Positions 1 through 11,914 are shown, counted from the stretch's first letter. The stretch: DNA of 64,000 nt from Muscardinus avellanarius (GCA_963383645.1 OY726571.1:26589637-26653636); one strand, 5' to 3'. Numbers and translations: made by a program. The notes: generated by a model from the sequence alone, not told the origin.

Positions 1-518
1 GGTTTGGGGAGTCTGGAAAATTTGGTCAAGGTCACTTATCTAGAAAATTGAAGGCTTTAACTTCAATTAACTTCAGGCTGACTCCTGAGTATTCTTTCTT
101 TCTTCTTTTTTTCAGTTAATATTTTTATTTCAATATAATTGTACCCAAGAAGTACTTATAGCCATGTCTGAATAGTGATTTCCTTAAGAAATACAAGTCA
201 ATAGACTTAAAATTGGAGTTATTTGATCAAATATAATCTCAGACACACACTGGGGGCTGTTGATTTAGTTCGGACCCATTAGAACATCCCAGTGTTGACA
301 GAATTTCTCTTCCATCCCATGCCCAGTGGTAAGCAGAAACATTCCAAGATATTTAGGCTGAGAAAGGCAGATCTCTATAAATATGTTTACTTAATTTTTA
401 AGTAATCACATACAAGTCAATAAAAATAAACTTTTTATTTATTGAAGCCAAAAAACATATCTGAAGGCAGATTTTTGCTATTATTGGGAGTCTTGAGTTC
501 TTTTCTTGGTCCTTCTAC

Positions 519-870
519 CTGTTATGATTTGGGCGTATCCCCTGGAATTCATGTGCAATCAATGTTGGAAACTTAATCTTTAAAGTTGATGGTATTTGGT
601 AGTGGAGACTTGAGAACTTAATTAGGATTTAATGCGGTCATTAGGATGGGACCTCTGATTACACTATTAGCTTAATAAGAAGAGGAAGAGATACTTTACA
701 TTTTTCTGTGTCACCTACAATGTCGCAGGACCTGCAGAGTCCCCACCAGCAAGAAGGTTCGTACCAGATGCAGCCCCTCAATTCTAGACCTCAAAAACAT
801 TGAGGTGAATAAATCTCTTCTTTTTACAACTTATTGAATCTCACATACTTTGTTACTGAAACAAACAAAC
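519..870 (+). mobile_element. MaLR LTR (MST/MLT1 type)
   Basis: Starts TTATGATTTGGGCGTATCCC, passes ATTCATGTGCAAT...GGAAACTTAATC and ATTAGGATGGGACC, and ends in AATAAATCTCTTC followed by a R/U5-like tail, the order of mammalian MaLR LTRs. Old and diverged. Confidence 0.75.
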
Positions 871-984
871 AAAAATGGCCTAAGATATCAGAAACTACAA
901 GAGAGGAGTTGAAAATGTTTTTGGTATCTACTATGTCCTATTGGTTTGTATGATAGTTCACCTAATTTTTTTATTAAACCTGCC

Positions 985-1135
985 AGAAGTATTATTTTCT
1001 TCATTTTATGGATAAAGAAACTGTGGTTAGTAGAAAACAAGTGGCCTGACCCAAGGCCACTCCCTAAAATTTACTGACAAACCTGGGTTCAAGTCCAAGT
1101 CATGTGGTTCCATGGACTCTACTCTTTCTACCAAA
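985..1135 (-). repeat. MIR fragment
   Basis: TTCATTTTATGGATAAAGAAACTG...GGCCTGACCCAAGGCCAC...CCTGGGTTCAAGTCCAAGTC follows the MIR pattern in reverse orientation. Confidence 0.6.
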
Positions 1136-1312
1136 TTCAATTGTCTTAGATCTGGGTTCAAATGCACTTTCCCTTTTGTGAGCTGCATTATCTCATGGTA
1201 GTTCCTCAAACTCTATAATCCTGTTTCTGGAGCTATTAATTGGAAAACATTCTTCTAACATTTCTAAAAGAACCCCCTATAGTGCCTAGCACATATTTAA
1301 TGATCCATGAAT
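1136..1312 (+). repeat. MIR fragment
   Basis: TCTGGGTTCAAATGCAC ... GAGCTGCATTATCTCATGG ... CCCTATAGTGCCTAGCACATA follows MIR in forward order, adjoining the inverted one at 985. Confidence 0.55.
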
Positions 1313-1456
1313 TATTCTTACTAGGTTTGTTACTTAATGATCATATTTATTTTAAATTTAAAGACAAAGAATTAGTTGAAAATGGATAAAGAATGATGAC
1401 AAGATAGATTTTCATTTTTTAAATACAAGTGAGGTGTTTCTAACTTTTCAAAGAGT

Positions 1457-1853
1457 ATTAGTTTGCTATGGCTGCTATAACAAACCAGTAAAGATTTGGT
1501 AACTGCAGTGGCAGTAATATATTTCTCAATTCTGCAGGCTACAAGTCCAAGACAAAGATGTGAATTTGATTTCTTCTGAGTCCTCTCTCCTTGGCTTGCA
1601 GATTACTGCATCTTGCTGTGCCCTCATATGGTCTTCTCTTTTGTGCACACATGTCCTCTGCATTGCCCTTTGTATCCAAATTCTTATAAGGATACTATTC
1701 AGGCTGGGTTAGGACCCAATCTAATGCCTTCATTTTAACTTCACTATCTCTTTAAAGTCTTTACTTCCAAATATAATCACAGTCCACAATTTGGGGTTTT
1801 GGGCTTCAACCTAAGTATTTCGAGGAACATAATTTATCCCATGATACATAGGT
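1457..1853 (-). mobile_element. MLT1-type MaLR LTR
   Basis: ATTAGTTTGCTATGGCTGCTATAACAAA at the start, AGGCTACAAGTCCAAGAC, TTATAAGGATACTATTC, CCCAATCTAATGCCTTCATTTTAACTTC and TTTATCCCATGATA at the end match MLT1 read backwards. Confidence 0.8.
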
Positions 1854-2548
1854 TTTCCATTTAGAAAATAAAAGTCTGTTTGTTGACTAAAATATCTTGG
1901 GAAACCTTATATATTTCTTAAGGATGAAGCCAGTCTTCTGGTTTGTAATTGGCAAGGCATCTCATAATTTTATAAATTGCAATAACTGGAAGGTGAGCAA
2001 AACAAGAGATAAACTGAATGGTCAAGGTTACAGTTACCAAACAGTCAAAGTAGTAATCTATGTCAGGGAGTGAGAACCAAAGAAATTTGCTTCTTGAAAG
2101 TTGACCTGAGGATTGAGGGAAAGAAATCAGAATAACCAGTGCATCAGAGTTTCAACCTTGACTAGCATCACTTGTAAACAACTACTCTCAATTAACATCT
2201 GTTCAATGTTATGTTCATGTCATTTGTATAATTTATTCAACACATGTTTTATGGGCGCCTAAGATATGTCCTAAGACATAGGATATGAGGGCATGCAGTA
2301 AATAGTCCTATCCACATGGAGCTTGTAACTTGGCTGTGGAGGCAGACAGTAACTTGGGAACAGGTACATGGATGGGAGAATATGTTGCAGGGAATTAACA
2401 TAGTGAGATGGAAGAGGTAAGTCTTTGATAGGAAGTGCTATTTCTCTTAAAACTGATGGTTGGGGTGAACAGATGTTAAGAGAGGGGGAAAAGGGTAGTG
2501 CAAACAGAGAAATCTGAGGGTTCTAGGCCTATAAAATAGGGAAATCAG

Positions 2549-2712
2549 AGGCTGTGACAGGAGGATCACAGATTCACCACCAGCCTCAGCTACTTAGTTG
2601 GGCCCTCTGCAACTTGGTGAGACCCTATTTCAAAATAAAGAATAAAAACTAGGGCTGGGGGCATAGCTTAGAGGTAGACTGACTTTGATTCAATAGCCAG
2701 TACCAAAAAGAA
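2549..2712 (+). mobile_element. B1-ID SINE, 5' truncated
   Basis: GACAGGAGGATCACAG through GCTGGGGGCATAGCTTAGAGGTAGA to CAGTACCAAAAAG. A (GGAA)n array has grown at its tail. Confidence 0.8.
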
Positions 2713-2713
2713 A

Positions 2714-2767
2714 GAAGGAAGGAAGGAAGGAAGGAAGGAAGGAAGGAAGGAAGGAAGGAAGGAAGGA
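2714..2767 (+). repeat. (GGAA)n microsatellite
   Basis: About 13 GGAA units continuing the A tail of the preceding SINE. Confidence 0.95.
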
Positions 2768-2952
2768 CATAGGGAGGCCAACGTTTTCAACAAATTAAAC
2801 TAAAAGAAAGGCTAGAGCTTGGGCCATTGTTGGGAAATGAGAGAATGGCAGAAGATTAGGCTGGAGAAAAAGGCAAGAGTCAGACCATTAAGAGCATTTT
2901 AAGACTTGGAAGTAGACTTTAGATTTTACTCTTTAAAAAACAGCAGTCACTA

Positions 2953-3111
2953 AATGGCTGTTATGATTTGTACATGGAGAATCCTAAAAAAGTTTTCTGT
3001 GTGGAAGCCGGGTCCCCAGTGCAACTAGGCTCAGAGGTAGGGCTTGGCTGGAGGTAGGTCACTAAGGATGGGACCTGGTGACCATGTCTACTCCTGGCAC
3101 TTCTCTCTCTC

Positions 3112-3180
<69 letters not shown>

Positions 3181-3345
3181 CCTCCCTGTTTCCCAGCTTT
3201 TCCTCCTCTGTACCATTCAGCCATGCTGATTCTGCTTTGGAGCTGGCAAACTATGAACTGGACCTCTGAAACCATGAGCCAAAAGAAATATTTCCTCTTC
3301 TATGGTTTCTTATCAGGTATTTTAGTTAGAGAAATAAAATACTTG
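2953..3345 (+). mobile_element. MaLR LTR with internal CT expansion
   Basis: TGTTATGATTTGTACATGGAG, GATGGGACCTGGTGACC, AACTATGAACTGGACCTCTGAAACC and a final TCTTATCAGGTATTTTAGTTAGAG are MaLR landmarks. A 60-bp CT run sits in the middle. Confidence 0.65.
3114..3174 (+). repeat. (CT)n microsatellite
   Basis: Near-perfect CT repeat of about 60 bp inside the MaLR LTR. Confidence 0.97.
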
Positions 3346-3375
3346 ACAAAGAAAATGGCCTTAAAATCCAGAGAG

Positions 3376-3580
3376 AGTTGGTCATGGTGGTGTATGCCTG
3401 TAATTCCAGTACTAGGGATGCTGAAACAGGAGGATTATAGGTTAAAAGACAGACTTCACAAGTAGTGAGACTCTCATCAAGATCCTGTTTAAAAAATAAA
3501 AACAAAATAAGGCTAGGTGTAGCTCAGAAGTAGAATGCCTCTGAGTTCAATCCCCACTGTTCCCCCCTACACACACACAG
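3376..3580 (+). mobile_element. B1-ID SINE
   Basis: TTGGTCATGGTGGTGTATGC ... GGCTAGGTGTAGCTCAGAAGTAGAATGCC. A diverged full-length dimer. Confidence 0.85.
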
Positions 3581-3594
3581 AATAAAACAAAAAA

Positions 3595-3600
<6 letters not shown>

Positions 3601-3640
<40 letters not shown>
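3601..3640 (+). repeat. (ACAG)n microsatellite
   Basis: Ten tandem AGAC units at the tail of the preceding SINE. Confidence 0.95.
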
Positions 3641-4565
3641 TTCTCTTAGATTTGTGTGTTTGGAAATCTATCTTGGTGGCCCTTAACAAATGAATTGCGG
3701 CTGGGGTAGGGAATGCAGAACAACGGTATTTATCCTGTTCTATTGTTGAATCCAGAGTGTTGGGAAGAAACAAGGTGAAGAAGTAACTCCAGGGAGAACA
3801 TCAGGGGGAGTGGAAGACTCCACCATCATGTTGATCATGAGAATTGATTTGGCAGGGCAAAAAAAAAGGGAAGAACATCAGTGAAAGCTTGGTGATAATC
3901 ACCGATTCACATCTGCATTTTCTGACTTTGAGTTTGTCAAACTCCATAATAATGAACAAAAATATTGTGTTTACTACTGGATGTTAGCTTGTACATTTGA
4001 TTTTAAAGTTTGAGAAGGATTTTATTTTTTATATACTTGGCAGAAATCTTTGGAAAGTTCTTTACTTTTTTCCTGAACTTTTGGATAGTGTGCTAAAAAT
4101 CTTTTAGCATTGTCCCTCTTTTCTATTTAGCAATTTAACCATCTTGGTTAGAGAAGAGTAATCAGATTAGTCTTTTCAAATTGCACAATATGATGATGAG
4201 GGGGAAATGGTAATTTCCTGCACTTCAGGGATTTCATGTATTATTATTTTTATTGTTTAGACCTTTTCATGCATAGTGGAAAGAACAGCTTCACTCATGT
4301 TGTGGTTATCCCATCGGAGCCCTTATCAGACAGGAAGCCTCTGGAGAGTTGTAGCCAAACTGACCTCAACTTCAATACACTCACAGAAACAACCCAAGCC
4401 TTTGTAGAGGGAAAATTTAGAGTCTAGAATGTGATTATGTTACTAATGGGTCATTTGTGATTTGAGAATTTTTTTCAGCTGATGTCAAAAGAAGCCTTAC
4501 TCTTCAGTGCCTGGTAACAATTGAAAAAACCTTTCAGAAGCCTGTAGCCTAGACTTTGAATAAAC
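3641..4565. other. No recognisable feature
   Basis: AT-rich single-copy-looking DNA; nothing I can assign. Confidence 0.5.
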
Positions 4566-4569
4566 TCTT

Positions 4570-4578
4570 TTATTATTA

Positions 4579-4624
<46 letters not shown>
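4570..4624 (+). repeat. (ATT)n microsatellite
   Basis: About 18 ATT units at the tail side of the following reverse-oriented SINE. Confidence 0.95.
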
Positions 4625-4625
4625 T

Positions 4626-4814
4626 TGTGGTACTGGGGTTTCTGGAAACCCTTCTACCTCTGGGTTACACTCTCAGACACCTATTATTTTTTTACATTTT
4701 ATTTTTTTCAAACAGGGTCTTTTAAGCCAGCGAGGCCAGCTTCAAACCTGCGCGATCCTCCTGTCTCTGCCTTCTAAGCATGGGGATTACAAGCTGTGCC
4801 CCACCACGCCCAGT
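4626..4814 (-). mobile_element. B1-ID SINE, young-type subfamily
   Basis: Carries GTTTCTGGAAACCCTTCTACC in the ID part and GCCAGCGAGGCCAGC in the B1 part, the low-divergence variant seen repeatedly here. Confidence 0.9.
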
Positions 4815-4961
4815 TTATTATGTTATTTTCAATGTTCAATCCATTATTTCAGTTTTTAAAGTAGTAAATTTAAAAACTTTATAAGTTAAGGCCTCCAACT
4901 CATAATGAGCAAATATATTTTTGGTTCTAAAAGTTAGAACATACAACATAAAACTAGATCC

Positions 4962-5170
4962 AGAGCCGGCATGATGGAACATGCTTGTAATTCCAGCACT
5001 TGGGAGGCTGAGACAGGAGGATCATGGTTCATGGACAGCCTCACCTACATAGGGAGGCCCTCTGCAACTTAGTGAGATCCCGTTTCAAAATAAAGAATAC
5101 AAAACAGGGCTGGGGGATTGTAGCTCAGAGGTAGAATGCCCCTGGGTTCTACCCTCAGTACCACAAAAAT
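4962..5170 (+). mobile_element. B1-ID SINE
   Basis: GCCGGCATGATGGAACATGC ... GGCTGGGGGATTGTAGCTC ... CAGTACCACAAAAA; full length. Confidence 0.92.
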
Positions 5171-6283
5171 ATTAGATCCAGAAACATAGGAGATTGGAAG
5201 TTGGGAGAGCTTTCTCTAATATAGGCTGGTGTGGATGACTATATAGGTGTTTATAAAAGCAAAGTCATCTATAATATCAGGGATGGGTATACTCGAGATG
5301 TCAGCAGGTTATCCTGTTTCCCTAGCCTCCATCCCTCCTCCTTCTCTCCTACCTCCTCTGCTTTCCTTTTCTCTCTGTGTTGGAGGGTGTGGGATGTGAC
5401 TGTTACAGAGTTACTTAAACTCTGACTAAAGGAGACAAGATGAGGAGCCAACAGGAACAGTGGAATACAGAATGGCAGAAGGAAGTACACAGTTCCCTGT
5501 GACTCACACCTGTACATCCCGACCACCACATGCTCTCTGTTCTTGAAATACTGGTGAAGGTCAGCATAGCCTTATAGCAACATAGTTAAAATCATTAGGA
5601 TAAAATATGAAAGCTGAATATAACATTTGCTACTACTATGAGATTTGTAATGTGAGTCTCTGTTATCTTGTACCAATAACACTAACTGTGACAAATGATA
5701 GATGTTAGTAATTGAAAACTAAACTGGTCATCTTTATGTCAGAGGTCCGCGGACAAAAGCATTTGTTTCAAATAGGGACAGTTTAACTCTTAGGATAACA
5801 GAGAACTTGTACAAGTTATTATCTTCAATCTGGAACTGTTTTACATTTAAAAAGCGACTTTTTCAAGATGTCCTAAGAATAATATGTAATGATAGTTAAG
5901 TGTGCTTTACAATTTACTGAGTACATGTCAGTGAGAATTGTTTCACTGATCTGGGAACATGCCGGGACATTTAGTACATGTGATCACAGTAATTTTTTTT
6001 TATATCCTTTTATCTCTGTGGCTCACAACAGGCCACAAATAATTGGAGAAGTTGGAACAAGTATATTTTTCCAGATACATACTTTTAAAAATTGTTCAAA
6101 AATTTAAAAAATTCTATATTTGGACATATTAAAATAAATCAGTCAAGTGAACCCTTACACTAAAATTATCTTTTCAAGACCCAACTTGGCTGTAAGCGTG
6201 CACTTTCTAACAAAGCAACTTTGGTGTAAGTTTGTACTTTAGTTTGGAATTACATTTTTCTAATTTCTGTTAACTAATTAATT
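5171..6283. other. No recognisable feature
   Basis: AT-rich DNA. Open frames here are short and resemble no family I know. Confidence 0.5.
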
Positions 6284-6288
6284 GATTT

Positions 6289-6316
6289 ACTGTGTGTGTG
6301 TGTGTGTGTGTGTGTA
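6289..6316 (+). repeat. (GT)n microsatellite
   Basis: Fourteen GT units next to an ID-like fragment. Confidence 0.9.
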
Positions 6317-6392
6317 TGTTTCAGGGGATCAAACTCAGGGCCTGACACATGTCAGTCAAGTGCTCTCCTATGAAGCAACCTTCACCCCCAAC
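6317..6392 (-). repeat. Monomeric ID-like fragment
   Basis: GGGGATCAAACTCAGGGCC ... CATGTCAGTCAAGTGCTCTCCTATGAAGCAAC follows the tRNA-Ala-derived ID core, with the GCAAGTGCTCT segment that the dimeric SINEs lack. Confidence 0.65.
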
Positions 6393-6408
6393 TCTGTCCA
6401 TTTATTTA

Positions 6409-6595
6409 TTTGGTGGTACTGGGGTTTCTGGAAACCCTTCTACCTTTGGGCTACGCTCCCAGACACCTATTTTTTACATTTTTATTTGGAAACAGGGTCT
6501 CTTAAGCCAGCGAGGCTGGCTTCAAACCTGCGAGATCCTCCTGTCTCCGCCTCCCAAGCGCGGGGATTACAAGCATGCGCCACCACGCCTGGCTC
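6409..6595 (-). mobile_element. B1-ID SINE, young-type subfamily
   Basis: Retains many CpGs (CCTGCGAGATCC, AAGCGCGGGG); low divergence; includes GTTTCTGGAAACCCTTCTACC. Confidence 0.92.
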
Positions 6596-6599
6596 TGTC

Positions 6600-7984
6600 C
6601 ATTTTTTGAATCTACAAAAATAAGAGCTTATATTGTATGGTGTAATCAAAGTTAATAATAGAAAGATTTCTACTGATAGGTCCTATGGGTTTTAACTCTA
6701 AGTTTGTAAGTCACCTAGGTATCCTGTGGAATTAGAGCAACAGGAGAGGCAGAAACTAAATAAGGATTGAAAAAAAGAAAAAGGAGAAAGGAAATAGGAA
6801 GGAGAGAAAAAAGAAAGGTAGAGAAGGAGGGAGAAAGGAAACATTAGCATGCGTTTCTGTGAACAGGGGTCTCGGTGCCTTGTCCCACCCAGCTAGTTTC
6901 TCCTTGCCTTCAAGCCTACTGCCTGGTCAGGACGGGTAACTAGGAGACAACAAATCAAGTAACTGGTTGATGGTGAGATAAGATCAGGTTTTTTCTTTAC
7001 AGCCCATTGTGAAGGAAAATTCAGTTTTTGCTGTTTCATTGTGTGGAGAGAACAGATCTATTACTATACTGTTTATAAAAAAGACTAGACACTTTGCAAA
7101 TGGGCCTAATCTGTTTTTTGGAGGAGGTTCAAGCAGGAATAAAGACATCTGACTGATTGCTCAGCTCTTTATCTCACTGTTTCTCATCCTCCTTAGATAT
7201 TCTGTAATGGAAACTCACATATCGAGTGAGTTTCTTTTTCTAGGTCTAACGTCTTGGGTAATTTTAGGCAAAATATGTAAACATCTCCCTTTCCCCCCCT
7301 CTCTGTAAAACAGGAATGATTCTGCTTCTTATCACTTAAATACTTTGCAGAAATTTTACAGGACTGATGAGGTAAAATATAGTAACTATACTAATTTCAA
7401 AGAATATACCAGTGTGTCTATTTGGCGTCACACTGGTTTTTTTGTGTTGTTTACTAATTTTTACTAGACAGCAGAATTGCTGTCTTTCTGTCTCATTATA
7501 TTTGGAGTTAAAATGGTGCAATAGGTCTCTTGGACAGCTAATAAACTGAAACTGGAGAATAATTTTTTTCGTGGCTACTATAGATAGATCATTACTTCTC
7601 ACAAGACAGAGCTGGCCAAGAGGGAATCTCAGACCTTCAGTTTGGATAGAGACTACTATTTAAGATCTGTTTCAATTCCTTTATTTTAAAGTATTTAATG
7701 TTAAGAGGGTTTTTTTTTTTGCCAGTTATTACTGATTGGGTCATTCCTAGAAGCTATATCAGCTGTTCCCAAGGAGTACATTTTGTCTTACAGATCTCTT
7801 TGTGAAGACAATAATACTGGGATTTAGAGGAACTGAAAGTTACCCAGGGATCTCAAATTAGAGGAAAAAGAATGATGTATTATGATACTCAGTGTTACAG
7901 TGCCTTGATATGATTAAACAGCTGTACATTATTTTTCTAAAGACTTAAAAATAGTGATAATGGTAATGCTGATATTAATAATAA
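6600..7984. other. No recognisable feature apart from purine-rich DNA
   Basis: A purine-rich stretch (GAAAAAGGAGAAAGGAAATAGG type) at 6760-6845. The rest is AT-rich and unassigned. Confidence 0.45.
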
Positions 7985-8205
7985 TAATGTTCATAACGGG
8001 TAACATTTATGAAATGCTTATTCTGTAATAGACATGTTTAGAGGTCTATGCATTATATCATTTGTTCTCTAAAATGATGCTGTACGGTATGATTTATATT
8101 TCTTCCAAATTGAAGAAGAGGAAATTGAAGCGTAGAGATATTTGGAAAAACACCTCACTTTTCAACATTAGTAAAAAGCAGAGCCAACCAATATGGTGCA
8201 ACCCT
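7985..8205 (-). repeat. MIR fragment
   Basis: GTAACATTTATGAAATGCTTATTCTG ... GAAGAGGAAATTGAAGCGTAGAGA ... AGTAAAAAGCAGAGCC follows the MIR order in reverse. Confidence 0.6.
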
Positions 8206-8507
8206 CCTGGTATGCCTCATCACTATATGATTCTGCTTATACACCTGACCGTCTGTCAAACATTCAGATGCTCATTATCTACTACCAATATTTTGTTGAT
8301 TTTTTTGGAATGAATAAAATGTATAGAAAGTATCTTTAAAATATTGAATTTTATAGTAAGAATTTATATAGAATTTTATAGTAAGAATAAGATCCTGGGC
8401 ACCAAGTCACTATATGTTTAGGTTTTGCTGAGAAACAAAATTTTTCTGCTCTGGTTTTTACTAAGAAGAACTTTGATTGCAAAGGAAAGAAGGGAAGTTT
8501 TCCTAAA

Positions 8508-8590
8508 TAAATCAGGGGACATAGATTCCAGCCTGCCACCTAACCAACTGTGTAATCAAAGACAATTGACTTAATCTTTCCTGGGCATTA
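8508..8590 (+). repeat. MIR core fragment
   Basis: ATTCCAGCCTGCCACCTAACCAACTGTGTAATC...CTTAATCTTTCCTGGGC resembles the forward MIR core. Confidence 0.5.
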
Positions 8591-8619
8591 TATAACTTTT
8601 AATTTTATTTTATCTTATT

Positions 8620-8841
8620 TGTGTGGGTCTGGGGATGGAACTCAGGGACATTTGACCTCCGAGCTACACTCCATGCCCTATTTTGTATTTTTATTTTCAA
8701 ACAGGGTCTCACTAAGTTGCAGAGGGCCTCATTAAGTAGCTGAGGCCCTCACTATGTAGCTGAGGCTGTCCGTGAACCTCGATCCTTCCATCTCAGCTTC
8801 CTGAATGCTGGGATTACAAGCATGCGCCACCACGCCCAGCT
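8620..8841 (-). mobile_element. B1-ID SINE with duplicated AAGT block
   Basis: GGGGATGGAACTCAGGGACATT ... GCCACCACGCCCAGCT. The GAGGGCCTCATTAAGTAGCTG block is present twice in slightly different forms. Confidence 0.88.
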
Positions 8842-9232
8842 ATAAGTTTTTATAATAGTAGCTTTTATGACAATGTCATCATGAGAAATATGTGATATTT
8901 GTGATAAAATCTGCCATACTACTACGTAGATCATGATTGATTTCAGTGAGTTACAGGAAAAGGTAGAACTCATTTAAGAGAATGGACTTCAGCAAAATGT
9001 TAGAGAAAGGAAGAAATAACTAGATAACATTTAAATGCCTATACTTTGGAAGGGTTTTCCTGGTAAGTCATAAATAAAAGCAAGAAAAAACAGTTAAAAA
9101 TGTGTGACCAATGAATACAATAAAATTTGAATTTAATCATAAATAGGTAAACATAATCTCAATTACTGTGAATTAGCAAGGTGGCAGTCGGAACTCAAAT
9201 GGTGGGGTAAGGCTTTCCCTTATATTAAAAAA
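8842..9232. other. No recognisable feature
   Basis: AT-rich DNA between two SINEs, unassigned. Confidence 0.5.
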
Positions 9233-9442
9233 AAGCTGGGCGTGGTGGCTCACGCTTGTAATCCCAGCATTCAGGAGGCTGAGACCCTGAGGATTGCGGT
9301 TCGCGGACAGCCTCAACTACTTAGTGAGGCCCTCTGCAACTCAGTGAGACCCAGTTTCAAAATAAAGAATAAAAAATAAGGCAAGGGGTGTAGCTCGGAG
9401 GTCGAATACCCCTAGGTTCAATGCCCAGACCCTCAAAAACAA
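9233..9442 (+). mobile_element. B1-ID SINE
   Basis: GCTGGGCGTGGTGGCTCACGC ... GGTGTAGCTCGGAGGTCGAATACC; full length, CpGs kept. Confidence 0.93.
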
Positions 9443-10334
9443 AACAGGGAAATAGAAAGAACATAGATACTCAAGTGAAATCCAAGACCCTGAAGAGAAA
9501 GTGTTTCGGCAAAAATAAAATGAATAAATAGAAAGATGAAACAATTAATTATCCATGGTACATGGTGAACCCTAGCTTGGATAACTCAGACTGTATGTTC
9601 ATTTGAAATTGGCTTAACTATAATGACCCTTATAGTCCAGGGGAGGTGTTGTTTGGCAGAGATTAAAATATGAAGAAATGAGTCCTGACTTTAAACAACT
9701 TGCCCCTTGGTGAATGGGAGTAGAGCAGGTGAGTGAGCCTTGGCACCCGGAAAAGTGTCATAGAGGTAGGGTTGGCACATTTTGTCTACTTGCAACTGAA
9801 TGAATAAAGCATGTGAAAAATACTAGGTATCAGTTTTGAGTCTCTGAAGACAAGATTAAATTAAAAAAGGAAAAAGCATGACTTCGTTAAATTCTAATCC
9901 AGAGAAAAATTGATTTGTTCACTGAGACTTAAATTAATGTAAGTATCTCTACATTCCTACGGGCCAGAGAGAAAAGTGCTGGGGTCAGCATTAGTTTTTC
10001 AAAACTGAGATTATTTGAAGTTCAGAGAAAAGTAGGAGAATAATATCATGACTTGGGAACCATATAAAAAAAATTTATTAAAATGTTTGTGAGGCGTGCT
10101 ATAAAAAAGTTCTACTTCACAACTAAAGATGATCACCTTTAAAAATAAGAAGCTAATAGGGAAAACAGTCATTAGTTCCTAGACAGGAGGCAGATGGCAT
10201 AGGATTAAGATTTATTTATTCATTATTTATTCATTAAGTCTGATATTCAGTCTGCACACTTCAGGAAGGCAATTCCAGTTCACAGCTGGCTTCTATTATG
10301 ATTGTTTACTCTCTGTGTTGTGACAGTTAATGTT
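9443..10334. other. No recognisable feature
   Basis: AT-rich DNA with a short ATTT/ATTC-type low-complexity patch at 10208-10235; otherwise unassigned. Confidence 0.45.
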
Positions 10335-10500
10335 TTGAATCTCAGCACTGTATTCAACAGATATTTACTTGAAATGTACTATGTGAATGATTCAGTAATA
10401 GGTCCTAGGGTGAGAGTAGCATCCCCAACTGCACGAAGCTCACCGTCTAGTTGAAAGAGACAGGAAAAATAATTATAATAGATAGTGGTAAATGATGCAA
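10335..10500 (-). repeat. L2 LINE 3' fragment
   Basis: TATTCAACAGATATTTACTTGAAATGTACTATG ... CTCACCGTCTAGTTGAAAGAGACAGG matches the L2 3' end in reverse. Confidence 0.6.
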
Positions 10501-11040
10501 GATCTGAAGAACTTTTTAGAAGTAAAAGCTTCTCTCATAAATGGAAATTTCTAAATAATGCAGATGGAAATAAAATGCTCTTTGAAAGAGTCAAGATAAT
10601 ATCTATATGAAGGTCATGAAGAGAGGGAGTAACTGATATACATACAATATCATAATATCAAAATAAATAACTGAATATGCAGTCCATCTGCAATGCTATC
10701 TTATTTGTGGTTTTCTTTATCCAGCAGAACATTATTTGAACTAGATAGAAAAAAAAAAATAGTCTGATGATCACCAGAGGTTTAAATGGTTGAAGATCTT
10801 CTGGATACTTTTAGCATGAGTTGATTATTAATACCAACAAATAACATTTTCCAATGCCTAAGCATTTTCTTTCCTTTTTTAGTACTGGAGATGAAACCCA
10901 GGGACATACTATCTCTGAGAAACACCCCAGCTCTATTTTTATTCTTTATTTTCAAACAGGTTCTCACTGAGTTGCAAAAGGTCTCAATACGTAGTAGCTG
11001 AGGCTGTCTGCGAACCATGATCATCTGGTCTTAGCTTTTT

Positions 11041-11063
11041 ATTTTATTTATTTATTTGTTTGT

Positions 11064-11110
<47 letters not shown>

Positions 11111-11113
11111 TTT
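11041..11113 (+). repeat. (TTTA)n microsatellite
   Basis: About 18 units, formed from the poly-A tail of the nested reverse SINE. Confidence 0.95.
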
Positions 11114-11319
11114 TTGGTGGTACTGTGGGTGGAACCCAGAGGCTTTCTACCTCTGGGCTATACTCCCAGACCTATTTTATATTTTTATTTGGAAACAGGG
11201 TTTCACTAGGTTGCTGAGAGCCTCACTAAGTAGCTGAGACTGGCTTTGAACCTGTGCAATCCTCTTGTCTCAGCCTCCCAAGTGCGGGGATTACAAGCGT
11301 GCGCCACCACGCCCGGCTG
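11114..11319 (-). mobile_element. Nested B1-ID SINE
   Basis: TGGTGGTACTGTGGGTGGAACC ... GCGTGCGCCACCACGCCCGGC, inserted in the SINE at 10875-11370 with a 12-bp duplication. Confidence 0.93.
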
Positions 11320-11370
11320 TCTTAGCTTTTTAAATGCTGAGATTACAAGTGTGTGCCACCACGCTCGGTT

Positions 11371-11900
11371 TAGCATTTCCTTTTGAGATTGAAGAGCTGC
11401 TGTGAACAAAATTGTGGGGGGAAGGGTCCAGGAATGTACAAATGGTTAGTTTTCAAAAGACAAGTTAAGATGATGGGGGCAGTAGGGCTGGGGAAGAGGT
11501 TAGCATAGATAATTCCTGAAATTGCAGTGGGGTGATGGTGATGTCCATCCGCATCATAACTCCATGTTTGAATAGTAAACCCATTATTACTGAATTCTTA
11601 ATAATGTAAGATGGTTGCCACAAGGATCCACCATGGGTTCAATAACAATTTCTCATGCTAAACTAGCTTCTTAATTGATTTAATTTCTGGACTTAAAAGT
11701 CAAGCAGACAAAATAATTCCAGATTAGAGTAAGCTCATATGAAGAAAAATTGTGGCTTAATAAATACACTAGAAATAGCAAATGTACTTATTAATAGTAA
11801 CATGCCACTTTTCATTAAATGGATATTTATTAATAATTGCATTATTCATTATTCATATCTTTTACTTTATCATTCACCTTTTATTTTATTTTTACTTTTT
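11371..11900. other. No recognisable feature
   Basis: AT-rich DNA; nothing assignable. Confidence 0.5.
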
Positions 11901-11914
11901 AGAAATTCCAACTA

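Larger units (their letters stand above)
2215..2945 (-). repeat. L2 LINE 3' fragment, split by a SINE
   Basis: Two parts, 2215-2480 (TTTATTCAACACATG... CACATGGAGCTTG) and 2830-2945 (CAGACCATTAAGAGCATTTTAAGACTTGGA), follow the L2 3' end in reverse order with a SINE between. Confidence 0.6.
10875..11370 (-). mobile_element. B1-ID SINE split by a younger SINE
   Basis: Parts 10875-11034 and 11319-11370 make one reverse SINE. The 12-bp word TCTTAGCTTTTT occurs at 11029-11040 and again at 11320-11331 and is the target duplication of the nested copy. Confidence 0.9.

Noticed and set aside
2961..3275. Arg/Glu- or Ser/Leu-rich open frames over microsatellites (also 29395-29670, 58025-58276, 59322-59651)
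   Set aside because: Translations of simple repeats, with no start context or homology.
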